Part shown: positions 40,063-49,615 of the stretch, piece after piece
Layout of the letters: every line of letters begins with the position of its first letter
Position numbering within the stretch: the stretch's first letter is position 1
NCBI GenBank assembly: GCA_018401735.1
Contig: JAGYKI010000009.1
Coordinates: 58,868-122,867, forward strand
Source of the DNA: Schleiferiaceae bacterium
GTDB taxonomy: Bacteria; Bacteroidota; Bacteroidia; Flavobacteriales; Schleiferiaceae
DNA length: 64,000 nt
Reading direction: 5' to 3'
Notes under the pieces: model-generated
Told to the model about the DNA's origin: nothing
Databases searched by the model: none
Seen by the model: only the letters and a program-made list of their open reading frames with translations
Position numbers and translations under genes: made by a program

Positions 40063-41091
40063 ATGGCACAACATAGAACAACTTTAAAGGATATAGCGGA
40101 AGAATTAGGCATTACCGTTACCTCTGTTTCCAAAGCCTTGAAAGATTATCCAGACATTAGTGTGGAGACCAAAAAAGCGGTGAAGAAATTGGCGAAAAAG
40201 CTTAATTATCAGCCAGATAGTAGGGCTATAGCCATGAAGCGCAATAAGTCTAATATAATTGGAGTAATTATTCCCGAAATAGTGCATTTCTTTTTTTCTA
40301 ATGTTATTCAAGGAATAATGAGCTACTGTGATCAAAAAGGATATCAAGTGTTGATTGCCTTGTCTAATAACCAGAAGAGCTTGGAAAAGAAACAAGTCAA
40401 CTTAATGTTTAACACTCGGGTAGATGGGCTTATTGCTTCTTTAGCCAATGAAAGTGCCACGGCAAAACACTTTAAAATTTTAAAGGAGTATAATATTCCC
40501 TTGGTTCTTTTCGATAAAATTGATGAGCGTTTCGAATGCAATAAAGTTAAGATTGATGATCGTTTCGGAGCTTTTCTTGCCACCGAGCACCTAATAGCAA
40601 AAGGCTGTAAACGCTTGGCCCATATTCGGGGACCACAGCACCCTCTAAATGCCAAAGAGCGCTATAATGGTTTTTGTGATGCTCTAAAAAAACACAACTT
40701 GGAGCTCGATCCTGCCTTGATAAAAATTTGCGAAAAGGTTACCTTAAGCGAAGGCTACGATTTTGCAAAAGAGCTGTTGGCATTGGATAATCCACCAGAT
40801 GGAATTTTCACCGTTACTGATCAAGTGGGAGTGGGTGTAATTAAGGCTGCCCAGGAAATGAACCTAAAAATTCCCGAGCAATTAAAAGTGGTGGGTTTTA
40901 GCGACTCACAAATTGCCCAAGTAGTTAAACCGAGTCTTTCTACTATTCATCAACCAGGCTATGAAATTGGCGAAACAGCGGCTCGCCTTTTAATTGAAGA
41001 AATAGAAACCCGCGAGGCGGATAGCGAAAGTCCGGTTGGTTTTAAACAAATTACCCTCGATACGTATTTAATAGTAAGAGAGTCTACTTAA
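40063..41091 (+). CDS. LacI-family transcriptional regulator
   Basis: TLKDIAEELGITVTSVSKALKDYPDISVETKKAV HTH; periplasmic-binding-protein-like sensor domain. Confidence 0.94.
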   Translation: MAQHRTTLKDIAEELGITVTSVSKALKDYPDISVETKKAVKKLAKKLNYQPDSRAIAMKRNKSNIIGVIIPEIVHFFFSNVIQGIMSYCDQKGYQVLIALSNNQKSLEKKQVNLMFNTRVDGLIASLANESATAKHFKILKEYNIPLVLFDKIDERFECNKVKIDDRFGAFLATEHLIAKGCKRLAHIRGPQHPLNAKERYNGFCDALKKHNLELDPALIKICEKVTLSEGYDFAKELLALDNPPDGIFTVTDQVGVGVIKAAQEMNLKIPEQLKVVGFSDSQIAQVVKPSLSTIHQPGYEIGETAARLLIEEIETREADSESPVGFKQITLDTYLIVREST

Positions 41092-41154
41092 AGGTTTTAG
41101 CCTGTTCTGTTGGTAGCGCTCTTTTAACTAACTTTCCAATCTTAAATAATCCTT

Positions 41155-42588
41155 ATGCATAAAAAGCTACTTTTCTCTCTTATTGTATTGCTATCTAGCG
41201 CAAGCGCCCTGCTAGCTCAACCCTATTTGGTCAGCGCCACGCCTTTAGATACCACTTCGAAAATCTTCATCAACTTCTTTGCGAATGGAAGGGCACAATA
41301 CGATGTGGCGAACTATAAAATTATTTACAATACCGTGGAAACCGACGGCTTTACGCCTACAACGGCTAGCGGCATGTTATGTGTTCCCTTGGTGGCTTGT
41401 GATAGTTTTGGTATTGTGTCTTATGATCACGGAACGGTTTTAATGCGCGACGATGTACCTTCCCGGAATAATTTTGAGTCTACTATCGGAAAGGTTTTTG
41501 CCAGTACCGGTTATATCGCTACCATGCCCGATTATTTAGGATTGGGCGACAACGCTGGAATTCATCCCTACCTCCATGCGGAAAGCCAGGCAACCGCTAC
41601 CATCGATTTAATTAGAGCCGCTCGTGAATTCTTAGCGTCCAATATGCCCAATATCAATTTAAACGACGAGGTAATGCTTACGGGTTACTCTCAGGGTGGA
41701 CACGCGGCCATGGGCACCGCTAAATACATACAAGATAATAACCTCTTAGGTGAGTTTAACGTTATCGCAGCGGCGCCGGCTAGTGGTCCTTATAATTTAG
41801 CGGGCTCGCAGGCCGATGTATTTATCCAGGATTTACCCTACAGCAATCCTGGCTATGTAGTTTATCTGCTTTTCGGAATGAACCGTGCTTATGGCAATAT
41901 TTTTAATGTGCCTGCCGATATTTTAAAGGCTCCTTATGATACCCTGATCCCGCCTTTTTTTAACGGAATGTTTGAGATGGATACCGTAAATAACCTTTTA
42001 CCAGCTAATATTAGTGGGTATTTACAAGATACTGTTTTACAGGCTTTTATTGCAGATACTGTTAACCAACAGCATCCTATTTGGCAAGCTTTAAATAATA
42101 ATAACAATTACGATTGGACTCCCCAAATGCCCTTGCGCATGTACTATTGTACTGCCGATGAACAAGTAAATTACCAAAACTCACTTGATGCTGAAGCTGC
42201 TATGAATAGCAATGGCGCTCCTGATGTGAAGGCCTTATTTAATGGAAACCTAAACCACGGGGGCTGCGTTTTGCCTAGTATTTCTGGAGCAGGATTCTTT
42301 TTCGATAGTCTAAGTACTTCTTGTACAAGCTTCGTGGGTTTAATGGAAAACACCTTGGCGGAGATGAGTGTTTATCCTAATCCCACCAATGGAAAGTTGT
42401 ATTTCGAATTTAGTAGTGAGATTAAAAAATTGAGCATCGCCATTTACAATGGCAGTGGTCAACTTGTTTTAAGCAGAGTGCAGTCAAGCCAAGATGCGCT
42501 GGATATTAGTGATCTGCCGGCCTCGCTTTATTTCATTGAAGTAAGAGCAGCCGAGTCGGTGCAACGATTACGGATATTAAAGCGGTAA
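41155..42588 (+). CDS. Secreted lipase/esterase-like alpha/beta hydrolase with T9SS sorting domain
   Basis: Signal peptide; EVMLTGYSQGGHAAMGTAKYI; C-terminal MSVYPNPTNGKLYFEF...LPASLYFIEVRAAESVQRLRILKR. Confidence 0.88.
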   Translation: MHKKLLFSLIVLLSSASALLAQPYLVSATPLDTTSKIFINFFANGRAQYDVANYKIIYNTVETDGFTPTTASGMLCVPLVACDSFGIVSYDHGTVLMRDDVPSRNNFESTIGKVFASTGYIATMPDYLGLGDNAGIHPYLHAESQATATIDLIRAAREFLASNMPNINLNDEVMLTGYSQGGHAAMGTAKYIQDNNLLGEFNVIAAAPASGPYNLAGSQADVFIQDLPYSNPGYVVYLLFGMNRAYGNIFNVPADILKAPYDTLIPPFFNGMFEMDTVNNLLPANISGYLQDTVLQAFIADTVNQQHPIWQALNNNNNYDWTPQMPLRMYYCTADEQVNYQNSLDAEAAMNSNGAPDVKALFNGNLNHGGCVLPSISGAGFFFDSLSTSCTSFVGLMENTLAEMSVYPNPTNGKLYFEFSSEIKKLSIAIYNGSGQLVLSRVQSSQDALDISDLPASLYFIEVRAAESVQRLRILKR

Positions 42589-42610
42589 TAATCAAGTAGA
42601 GAAATGAATA

Positions 42611-42647
42611 AAGGCCGTCAAAGATTAAATTCTAGACGGCCTTTTTC
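42611..42647 (+). terminator. Intrinsic terminator
   Basis: AAGGCCGTC-N15-GACGGCCTTTTTCTTT just after the lipase stop codon. Confidence 0.85.
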
Positions 42648-42714
42648 TTTTAACATTGATGCCTTATCAAGACAATCTCGTTTTTGAGAAACTTAAAGTT
42701 TTATTGGCACTAAC

Positions 42715-42981
42715 TTAACGTGAATTCGACGTAAATTCTGGCCTCAGACCCCTTGTAAATAGTGGAATTCAAGCCTATGCAGTGAAGCAATAGCGGGCTA
42801 TTGCAAGATGCAGAGGCGCGGAAAGCCGCTTTTTAGAAGGGGATTAAATGGATTTTCCAATAAAAGTGAAAATACTTCATCTAGTTCATTTGCTGTAGCC
42901 CGCTACAGCTGCACGATCTAGACTTGTCTTTTCTTTTTATTGAAAATCTGAGGCTATGATTTATAGTCGAACTCACGTTAA
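42715..42981. mobile_element. MITE-like nested-palindrome element, 267 bp, full copy
   Basis: TIRs TTAACGTGAATTCGAC / GTCGAACTCACGTTAA (15/16), inner IR GCCTCAGA/TCTGAGGC, inner IR GATTTTCCAATAAAAGTGAAAA / TTTTCTTTTTATTGAAAATC, and two perfect hairpins GCAATAGC-GG-GCTATTGC and GCTGTAGC-CC-GCTACAGC; no ORF. Confidence 0.7.
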
Positions 42982-42982
42982 C

Positions 42983-44935
42983 TTATTTTGAAACCTTCTG
43001 AAGCTTTTCTTGAGCGGATTCCCATTGCCTCATTTTCTTTTCTAAGCTAACTTTCTTGGCTTCGTAAGAATCGTAAAAACCCGCCTGTTCGGAAAGAACT
43101 TTAAACTGTTCTGGATCTAACATCTTAAGGTCAATTTCTTCGATTTCACTCTCCAGTTTTTCAATTTCCTGCTCTAGGTTTTCCACCTCTTTTTCCGCTT
43201 TACGCAGATCCTTTTCCAATTGCTTTCGCTCCTTGTAGTCTAGGCCAGTTTCTGCTAATTTAGCTTTTTCTATGGCTTCGGCTTTTACCTTAGTGGCATC
43301 CTTCTCTTTCTCTAGTTGACGGAAATCTTCCAGTTTCCGAGCTTCTAAGTATTCATCGATATCCCCGATAAATTCGTTTACGGCCCCATCTCGGAATTCG
43401 TAAATTTTATCAGTTAAGCCTTGCAGGAAATGTCTATCGTGGGAAACCACCACCAAGGTGCCATCATATTGTTTAAGGGCATTTTTAAGCATGTCCTTAC
43501 TCTTAAGGTCTAAGTGGTTAGTGGGCTCGTCCATAATCAAAAGGTTATGCGGGAAAAGCAGTAATTTGCAAAGAGCCACGCGGCCTTTTTCACCCCCAGA
43601 AAGAACCTTTACTTTTTTATCGACGTCTTCACCACTAAATAAGAAAGCACCTAAATAATCACGCGATTTCTTGCGTAAGTCTTCCGGAGCGGCATCTTCT
43701 ATGGTCTCCAATAGAGTTTTGTCACCGGCTAATGTTTTCGCTTGTTCTTGGGCGTAGTAACCAAAGGTTACATTGTGTCCTAATTCTAATTTACCTTCAT
43801 GCTCTAAATGTTCGGCAATTATTTTCACCAGGGTAGATTTCCCCTGACCGTTTTGTCCTACGAAGGCAACCTTTTCGCCGCGCACAACTTCAACATCTAC
43901 ATTCTTAAAGATGCGTTTGTCGCCAAAGGCTTTTCCAACCTTTTCTGCTTTTAAAACCACCTTGCCAGCCCTAGGAGCAGGGGGAAAGCGGAAGTTGATT
44001 TTACGCGCGTCATCGTCATCAATTTCAATGCGGTCCATCTTATCCAGCTTCTTAATCAGGTTTTGCGCGAAAGCAGCTTTAGAAGCTTTGTAACGGAACT
44101 TTTCAATCAGTTCTTCCGTCTGTTTTATCTCTTTCTCTTGATTCTTTTGTTCTTGGAACTGCAGGGTGCGTCTTTCTTCTCTTAAAGCCACAAAACGAGA
44201 GTAGGGGACTGGGTAGTCGTAAACTTTACCATTTACAATTTCCACTGTGCGTTTGGTAATCTCATCTAAAAATGCCCTATCGTGAGAAACCATTACTACT
44301 GCGCCTTCGTAATTTTTCAGGAAGTCTTCTAACCAAATAATAGAAGTAATATCTAAGTGGTTCGTGGGCTCATCTAAAAGTAAAACATCATGGGCTCCTA
44401 AAAGTAGTTTGGCGAGTTCAATCCGCATACGCCAACCACCGCTAAACTCAATGGTTTGGCGGTGAAAGTCAGCGGGCTTAAAACCAAGACCAAGTAGAAT
44501 CTTTTCCAGCTGTGCATGGTAAGTATAACCCCCTACTAAATTGAAACGATCGGTGTAGTAATTTAAATCTTCAATCAACTTCATGTAAGAATCAGTTTCG
44601 TAATCCTCGCGCGTTGCTAATTGGTGATTTATGTCATCAATAGATGATTGGAGATGCTTAATTTCGCCCAGTGAAGATTCAGCCTCTTCCATTACGGTTC
44701 TACCGTCATGTAAGGGCAGTTCTTGGGGCAGATAGCCAATTTTGAATTCTTTTGGTTTACTAATGGAGCCACTATCTACGGAGGCCTCTCCGGCAATAGT
44801 TTTTAGAAGAGTTGATTTACCTGCGCCATTACTGCCAACCAGGCCGACTTTATCGGTGGGGTTTACTAAAAAACTGACCTCATTAAAAAGCATGCGGTCA
44901 TTAATTTGTAAGCTGAGTTTATTGATACCTAACAT
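42983..44935 (-). CDS. ABC-F family ATPase
   Basis: Two nucleotide-binding domains (GSNGAGKSTLLK, GQNGQGKSTLVK), LSGGEKGRVALCKLLL, no TM, C-terminal coiled coil. Confidence 0.94.
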   Translation of the reverse strand: MLGINKLSLQINDRMLFNEVSFLVNPTDKVGLVGSNGAGKSTLLKTIAGEASVDSGSISKPKEFKIGYLPQELPLHDGRTVMEEAESSLGEIKHLQSSIDDINHQLATREDYETDSYMKLIEDLNYYTDRFNLVGGYTYHAQLEKILLGLGFKPADFHRQTIEFSGGWRMRIELAKLLLGAHDVLLLDEPTNHLDITSIIWLEDFLKNYEGAVVMVSHDRAFLDEITKRTVEIVNGKVYDYPVPYSRFVALREERRTLQFQEQKNQEKEIKQTEELIEKFRYKASKAAFAQNLIKKLDKMDRIEIDDDDARKINFRFPPAPRAGKVVLKAEKVGKAFGDKRIFKNVDVEVVRGEKVAFVGQNGQGKSTLVKIIAEHLEHEGKLELGHNVTFGYYAQEQAKTLAGDKTLLETIEDAAPEDLRKKSRDYLGAFLFSGEDVDKKVKVLSGGEKGRVALCKLLLFPHNLLIMDEPTNHLDLKSKDMLKNALKQYDGTLVVVSHDRHFLQGLTDKIYEFRDGAVNEFIGDIDEYLEARKLEDFRQLEKEKDATKVKAEAIEKAKLAETGLDYKERKQLEKDLRKAEKEVENLEQEIEKLESEIEEIDLKMLDPEQFKVLSEQAGFYDSYEAKKVSLEKKMRQWESAQEKLQKVSK

Positions 44936-44957
44936 TTGGCAAAAGTAATTTTAACTA

Positions 44958-45356
44958 ATGAGTATATTTTCAAAAGGATCGAAGATCTATAGTATTTTTA
45001 AATTTCGTTGTCCTCGCTGTCAAGAAGGGGATGTTTTTGAAGATTCTAACCCCTATAATTTTGCAAAGCTATTTAAGATGCATGACAATTGTCCGCATTG
45101 TGAGCTACGTTATGAATTAGAACCGAGTTTTTTTTATGGCGCTATGTATGTGAGTTACGGTTATTCGGTGGCAATTTTTGTGGCCACATATGTTTTAATG
45201 AATTTGTTCTTTGAGCCAACAATCAAGCAAATTATCTTGGTTCTCTTGGGCGTCGTTATCGTTTTATCGCCAGTGGTTTTGCGTTTATCACGTGTTACTT
45301 GGCTAAATCTATTTGTAAAATACGATCCTGAGAAAAAAGGACCTCGTCATAAATAG
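44958..45356 (+). CDS. DUF983 membrane protein
   Basis: FKFRCPRCQEGDVFED...NCPHCELRYELEPSFFYGAMYVSYGY. Confidence 0.88.
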   Translation: MSIFSKGSKIYSIFKFRCPRCQEGDVFEDSNPYNFAKLFKMHDNCPHCELRYELEPSFFYGAMYVSYGYSVAIFVATYVLMNLFFEPTIKQIILVLLGVVIVLSPVVLRLSRVTWLNLFVKYDPEKKGPRHK

Positions 45357-45409
45357 CACGATTTAGCTTATTTACAGGGAGATAGGCCTGGTATTAGGTC
45401 AAAGTTATA

Positions 45410-46411
45410 TTAGTTAAAACGTTGCAGGTCCCAAATGGGCTTAAGTTCATTTGCATAGATGAGGTATTTACAAAAGTGTTCGCTTAAATAGGGCGCCATA
45501 AGTATACCACGGGAACCTAAACCATTAAAACAGTAGTTTCCATCCTTGATTTTACCTAATAATGGTTGACGATCTTTTATATTGGGGCGAACTCCTGCGA
45601 AGTGTTCCACGAGCTCATAAGGACCAGTATAGAACTTTTCCAGATCTGATCTTAAGCGAGAAAGACCTTCAGGGCTGGTTTCATCGTTTAACTTACGATG
45701 TTCGTAGGTTGAGCCAACTTTATAGAGTTGGTTGCCTAGTGGTAATGTAAAGACGCTGCTATGTAGACCATAGTCGGGTATAAGAGCGTTAGATTTTATG
45801 ATCATTACCTGACCTTTGGTTTTAGTAAAGACGGATTGGAATTGCGGAAATTGTTCACTTAAAAGATGCCCATTGCAATAGATGTGTATGTAATCGGGAT
45901 AGTCCTTGGCTTCGAAAGATTCCTCAATTAGTGCGCCTTTTTCCTTTAAGAATTGTCGCCAGCTACTAATCATAGCTTGGGTATTTACCCAAAATATGTT
46001 TTCAACCTTGGCATAACCAAAAGGAGAATTTACATTTGGGATTTCACTTTGGAAAATTTCTCCCAAGTAAGATTGAAGATGTACTTTACTTGCATTTTGT
46101 TGCCAATCATTTATTTCTCCGATACTTTGAAAAAGATGATAGAGTGGCAATGGATGAAAGAAATTAGTTTTTAGGTCCTTTTCCATCTCTTGATAGAAAC
46201 GACTTAGGTTCTCGGTGAAATGTTCGGCTCCTTTCACCCATTTCTGGCGCTTTAAGACCACAGGATTAGCTAATCCGGCAGCAATTCTAGAAGAGCGAGA
46301 AAATTGTGGGTCATCAATTACTTTAAATCGTGTCCCGAGTTTGTACAATTGATAACTAAGAATAGTACCAGCAATACCCTGCCCAATAATTAGGTAATCC
46401 TTTTGTTCCAT
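45410..46411 (-). CDS. FAD-dependent oxidoreductase (DAO-like)
   Basis: DYLIIGQGIAGTILSYQLYKLG Rossmann motif; HFAGVRPNIKDRQPLLG; FNGLGSRGILMAPYLSE. Confidence 0.88.
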   Translation of the reverse strand: MEQKDYLIIGQGIAGTILSYQLYKLGTRFKVIDDPQFSRSSRIAAGLANPVVLKRQKWVKGAEHFTENLSRFYQEMEKDLKTNFFHPLPLYHLFQSIGEINDWQQNASKVHLQSYLGEIFQSEIPNVNSPFGYAKVENIFWVNTQAMISSWRQFLKEKGALIEESFEAKDYPDYIHIYCNGHLLSEQFPQFQSVFTKTKGQVMIIKSNALIPDYGLHSSVFTLPLGNQLYKVGSTYEHRKLNDETSPEGLSRLRSDLEKFYTGPYELVEHFAGVRPNIKDRQPLLGKIKDGNYCFNGLGSRGILMAPYLSEHFCKYLIYANELKPIWDLQRFN

Positions 46412-46437
46412 AAAAAAAGCCCCGCATTAGCGAGGCT
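46412..46437 (-). terminator. Intrinsic terminator of the gld operon abutting the next ATG
   Basis: Minus strand AGCCTCGC-TAAT-GCGGGGCT-TTTTTT followed directly by ATG (46411); one stem mismatch. Confidence 0.8.
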
Positions 46438-46456
46438 TCTAATTTTATAATAAATT

Positions 46457-47293
46457 CTAATATTCCCAAAGTTCAGCTTCCATGTTACGAAGATTGGTTT
46501 TAATCCGCTCCGCTTCTAAAAGTTGATCTAGTCTTGTACTACGTTTGTATTCTTCAATTTGACGATCGTAAACATTGTCTTCTTTATAAATTACGGAATC
46601 AAAGAAGCGCAAGTGGAATACTTGATCGTAAGTTAAGCGTGAGCTATTATTATGGCCGTTAAACGCTGTATGTGTAGCCATAGCCATACGAGCATCTGGG
46701 AACCAAACCCAAAACAAATTGTACTTTTCTAATGTTTTAGGATTTTCCACGATGGGAGAGATTCCTAAAATTCTATTTTTCAACTCACCTCTTTGTTTAT
46801 CGAAGAACCAATCGGATTTGATTTCCCAAAACTTCACGTCTTTTGAAGTAATCGAGGTGGTATCGATTAGAAGGATAACAGAGGGATCATCCGGGTCTTT
46901 GATAGTATCAATCATTTGAACATAGCTCGCTGCTTGTTCCGCAGTAAGAGGTGTTTCAAAACGATCATCGCCAAAAACTTCAATAATGGTACCTTCGGTC
47001 ATAATCCCGTCGATAATTACATCGTAAAGACTTTTGCGATCGGGAATAGCTTGCACTGGATAATAGAGATGAAGGTTCATTTTTTGTCTCAAATCAATAC
47101 GCTCCCAGTGTCTGGTACTCCACATCATATCCGCTTCACGCAAATATGGGTAAGGAAAAACCTGATTGTGGTGGTAATCCTTTGGGGCATCAGGAATAAT
47201 CCCATCATCTGATGGAGCAATAACCTGAGCAGTACTTGTTGTAGGCATCACATAAAGTGCGGCCAGAGTTAAACAAAAAATTAATCTTTTCAT
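46457..47293 (-). CDS. gldN: T9SS/gliding motility protein GldN (PorN)
   Basis: Position after gldM; READMMWSTRHWERIDLRQKMNLHLYYP is GldN-typical. Confidence 0.9.
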   Translation of the reverse strand: MKRLIFCLTLAALYVMPTTSTAQVIAPSDDGIIPDAPKDYHHNQVFPYPYLREADMMWSTRHWERIDLRQKMNLHLYYPVQAIPDRKSLYDVIIDGIMTEGTIIEVFGDDRFETPLTAEQAASYVQMIDTIKDPDDPSVILLIDTTSITSKDVKFWEIKSDWFFDKQRGELKNRILGISPIVENPKTLEKYNLFWVWFPDARMAMATHTAFNGHNNSSRLTYDQVFHLRFFDSVIYKEDNVYDRQIEEYKRSTRLDQLLEAERIKTNLRNMEAELWEY

Positions 47294-47306
47294 ATCTAAA
47301 ATCTAA

Positions 47307-48857
47307 TTAGCTAACGTCAACTGATATAATACCAACGCGGTCAACTTGCAGGTTATTGGGACCTTTTGCCTTGATGTTACGGATAGTAACCGTAGAACCT
47401 GGTCTTAGTCTTTCGATTTTCGCCTTTAAGGCAGAAGGAATCTTATTACTATTCTTCACTCTTTCGGGCGGAGAACCAGGAATGGCGATTTCATAGGAAG
47501 TAACGACAAGGTCTAAATCGAAAGCAAAATCTTGAAATTCGGCTTCAATAGTAGAGTTAGCAATGGCTCCTGCTGAGAAAACACCTTCACTACGCTTGTA
47601 TATTGTTCCTACTGCTGGTGGCAAACCTTTTATACGGAATGTTTTGCTCCCGGCGTTACGCATAACTTTAGTGCCATCAGGTTTGGTCTCTTCAACTGAA
47701 ACTGTAATACTAATTTCTTTTCCAGAAATACCAGTCACATTGGCCATGTAGTTTCCATTAGAACCAGACACACCTTGACCAGACACGCGAATCTTAGCAG
47801 GATCTACCCCAGGAACGCCGATTTCAATAGGGTTAGGGACCCCACGATAAAGCACATTCATTTTAGAGGGAGAAATAACTACTGATGGCGGAGCAACGGT
47901 GTAGGTGGTGGCAGGAATTTCATATTCTACGTCACCTTTACCAATCTGCTTGATAATAATTTTACCACCCCAAGTTTGCTCACCCACACTATTAGCGGGG
48001 AAAGAAATCTTACCTTTTCCATTTTCAATCTTCTCGGCAGAAAGTGTTTGACCGTTGATGATTATGGTAGGGTCTTGCGTGTCATCATAAGCTGCTAAAA
48101 ATACATCGGCTTCGTAGGTTCCACCTTGGGTGATGTAATTGGTGTTAGCCATAACCATGGCCTTAACGGTGTTGAAACTTACTTCACCTTCACCAATTTT
48201 ACTTCCTAAGTGACTTAAAACTTCAGATTCAGCATTTCTTACACGAGCTTGGATATCGGTTAGGAATGGAATTATAGCACCCAGTGGATATTCACCAAAG
48301 GTGGCATATTCCCAACTTACTTCTTTATCTCCTTCTTTCTCATCAGCAGTATTAAAAGCACCTTCTAGGCTGGCTTTGATGGCAGGATCATTATCAGCAA
48401 TTTTGATAATTTCATTTCTAAAATTATTTAATTTACCTTTTAGGTCAGTAGCTTTTTTGGGACCTTGCTCAGTTAATAAATAAGCTGCTGGTTGTGATTT
48501 TGCATCTAAAGCTTTGGGTGCTCCAGTTTCCTCATCGTAGCCACCACTAACTGATACAAGAGAATCCTTCATATCATGGATATAGGCAAACAATTGGTCT
48601 GAAACGGCCTTTACTTCGTAGGCCTTATCTTTCCATTTTAACGCTTTATCAGGATTGTCCTTAGCGGCGTTGTCAAAAGTTTTGTATACGTCAGAGTTCT
48701 TATTTTCTACGGTCGTGATAGTTTGTGATAAACTATCCTCCAATTTAGTAAGAGCCTTTAATATATCTTTGGAAACGTTCAATGCCAGCATTGCGGTTAA
48801 CACGAGGTACATCATGTTAATCATCTTCTGCCGCGGCGATAGTTTTCCTCCAGCCAT
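47307..48857 (-). CDS. gldM: T9SS/gliding motility protein GldM (PorM)
   Basis: MAGGKLSPRQKMINMMYLVLTAMLALNVSKDIL. Confidence 0.95.
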   Translation of the reverse strand: MAGGKLSPRQKMINMMYLVLTAMLALNVSKDILKALTKLEDSLSQTITTVENKNSDVYKTFDNAAKDNPDKALKWKDKAYEVKAVSDQLFAYIHDMKDSLVSVSGGYDEETGAPKALDAKSQPAAYLLTEQGPKKATDLKGKLNNFRNEIIKIADNDPAIKASLEGAFNTADEKEGDKEVSWEYATFGEYPLGAIIPFLTDIQARVRNAESEVLSHLGSKIGEGEVSFNTVKAMVMANTNYITQGGTYEADVFLAAYDDTQDPTIIINGQTLSAEKIENGKGKISFPANSVGEQTWGGKIIIKQIGKGDVEYEIPATTYTVAPPSVVISPSKMNVLYRGVPNPIEIGVPGVDPAKIRVSGQGVSGSNGNYMANVTGISGKEISITVSVEETKPDGTKVMRNAGSKTFRIKGLPPAVGTIYKRSEGVFSAGAIANSTIEAEFQDFAFDLDLVVTSYEIAIPGSPPERVKNSNKIPSALKAKIERLRPGSTVTIRNIKAKGPNNLQVDRVGIISVDVS

Positions 48858-48899
48858 TATAGTTATATATTTTTGGTTTAGACTTTTGTTTAACTAATT

Positions 48900-49574
48900 C
48901 TAGTTACTGCGATTAACATTCATTGCTGAAAGCATACCACCGTAAACTGAGTTAAGCTGAGTCATATTGGTAACTAGGCTCGATACTTCAGTAGATAATT
49001 TTTCAGAATCTTGAATAGAAGAGTTTAATTTTTCCATTAAAGTGTTCTGAGTTTCCATGTGGTTAGCAGAGCTTTCCAATTGAACGGCATATAGAGCGTT
49101 TAAAGACTCCATGTTTTTGGAGGCTAATGACAATTGCTCATTATAGGCACCAGTGGCAGCAGCAGCTTCACTAGTATCAGATAATTTGCTTGCAGCATCG
49201 CCAAAACGACGAAGACCATTGCCAAGGCTATCGATTAATTCACCATCGATTTTAGCTTCTTCAAGCATACGATCTAGTTCTTGAGTGGCGCTAAGTTGAC
49301 GATTGTTAGAAGAATTGAATTCAGCTTCGTCGTCTGACATACCAGCAAGTTCTGGATAAACTAGGGTCCAATCTACTTCTTCACTTGGCTTTTCAAAAGC
49401 TGAGAAGAAGAAAATAACTGCTTCCGTAGTAAGACCGATTACAAGCATGTAATCTGCTCCAGGAAGGTGAAGGATTTTAAACATCGCTCCAAGAATTACT
49501 ACTGCGGCACCCCATCCATAGAGTTTTGCCATGAAATTTTTGAAACGCTTGCTGTTTACATCGATTAACGCCAT
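48900..49574 (-). CDS. gldL: T9SS/gliding motility protein GldL (PorL)
   Basis: FMAKLYGWGAAVVILGAMFKILHLPGADYMLVIGLTTEAVIFFFSAFE. Confidence 0.95.
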   Translation of the reverse strand: MALIDVNSKRFKNFMAKLYGWGAAVVILGAMFKILHLPGADYMLVIGLTTEAVIFFFSAFEKPSEEVDWTLVYPELAGMSDDEAEFNSSNNRQLSATQELDRMLEEAKIDGELIDSLGNGLRRFGDAASKLSDTSEAAAATGAYNEQLSLASKNMESLNALYAVQLESSANHMETQNTLMEKLNSSIQDSEKLSTEVSSLVTNMTQLNSVYGGMLSAMNVNRSN

Positions 49575-49615
49575 GTGAAAAAATTAAAATTAAATTGCTT
49601 GTTTGAAAAAATAAA

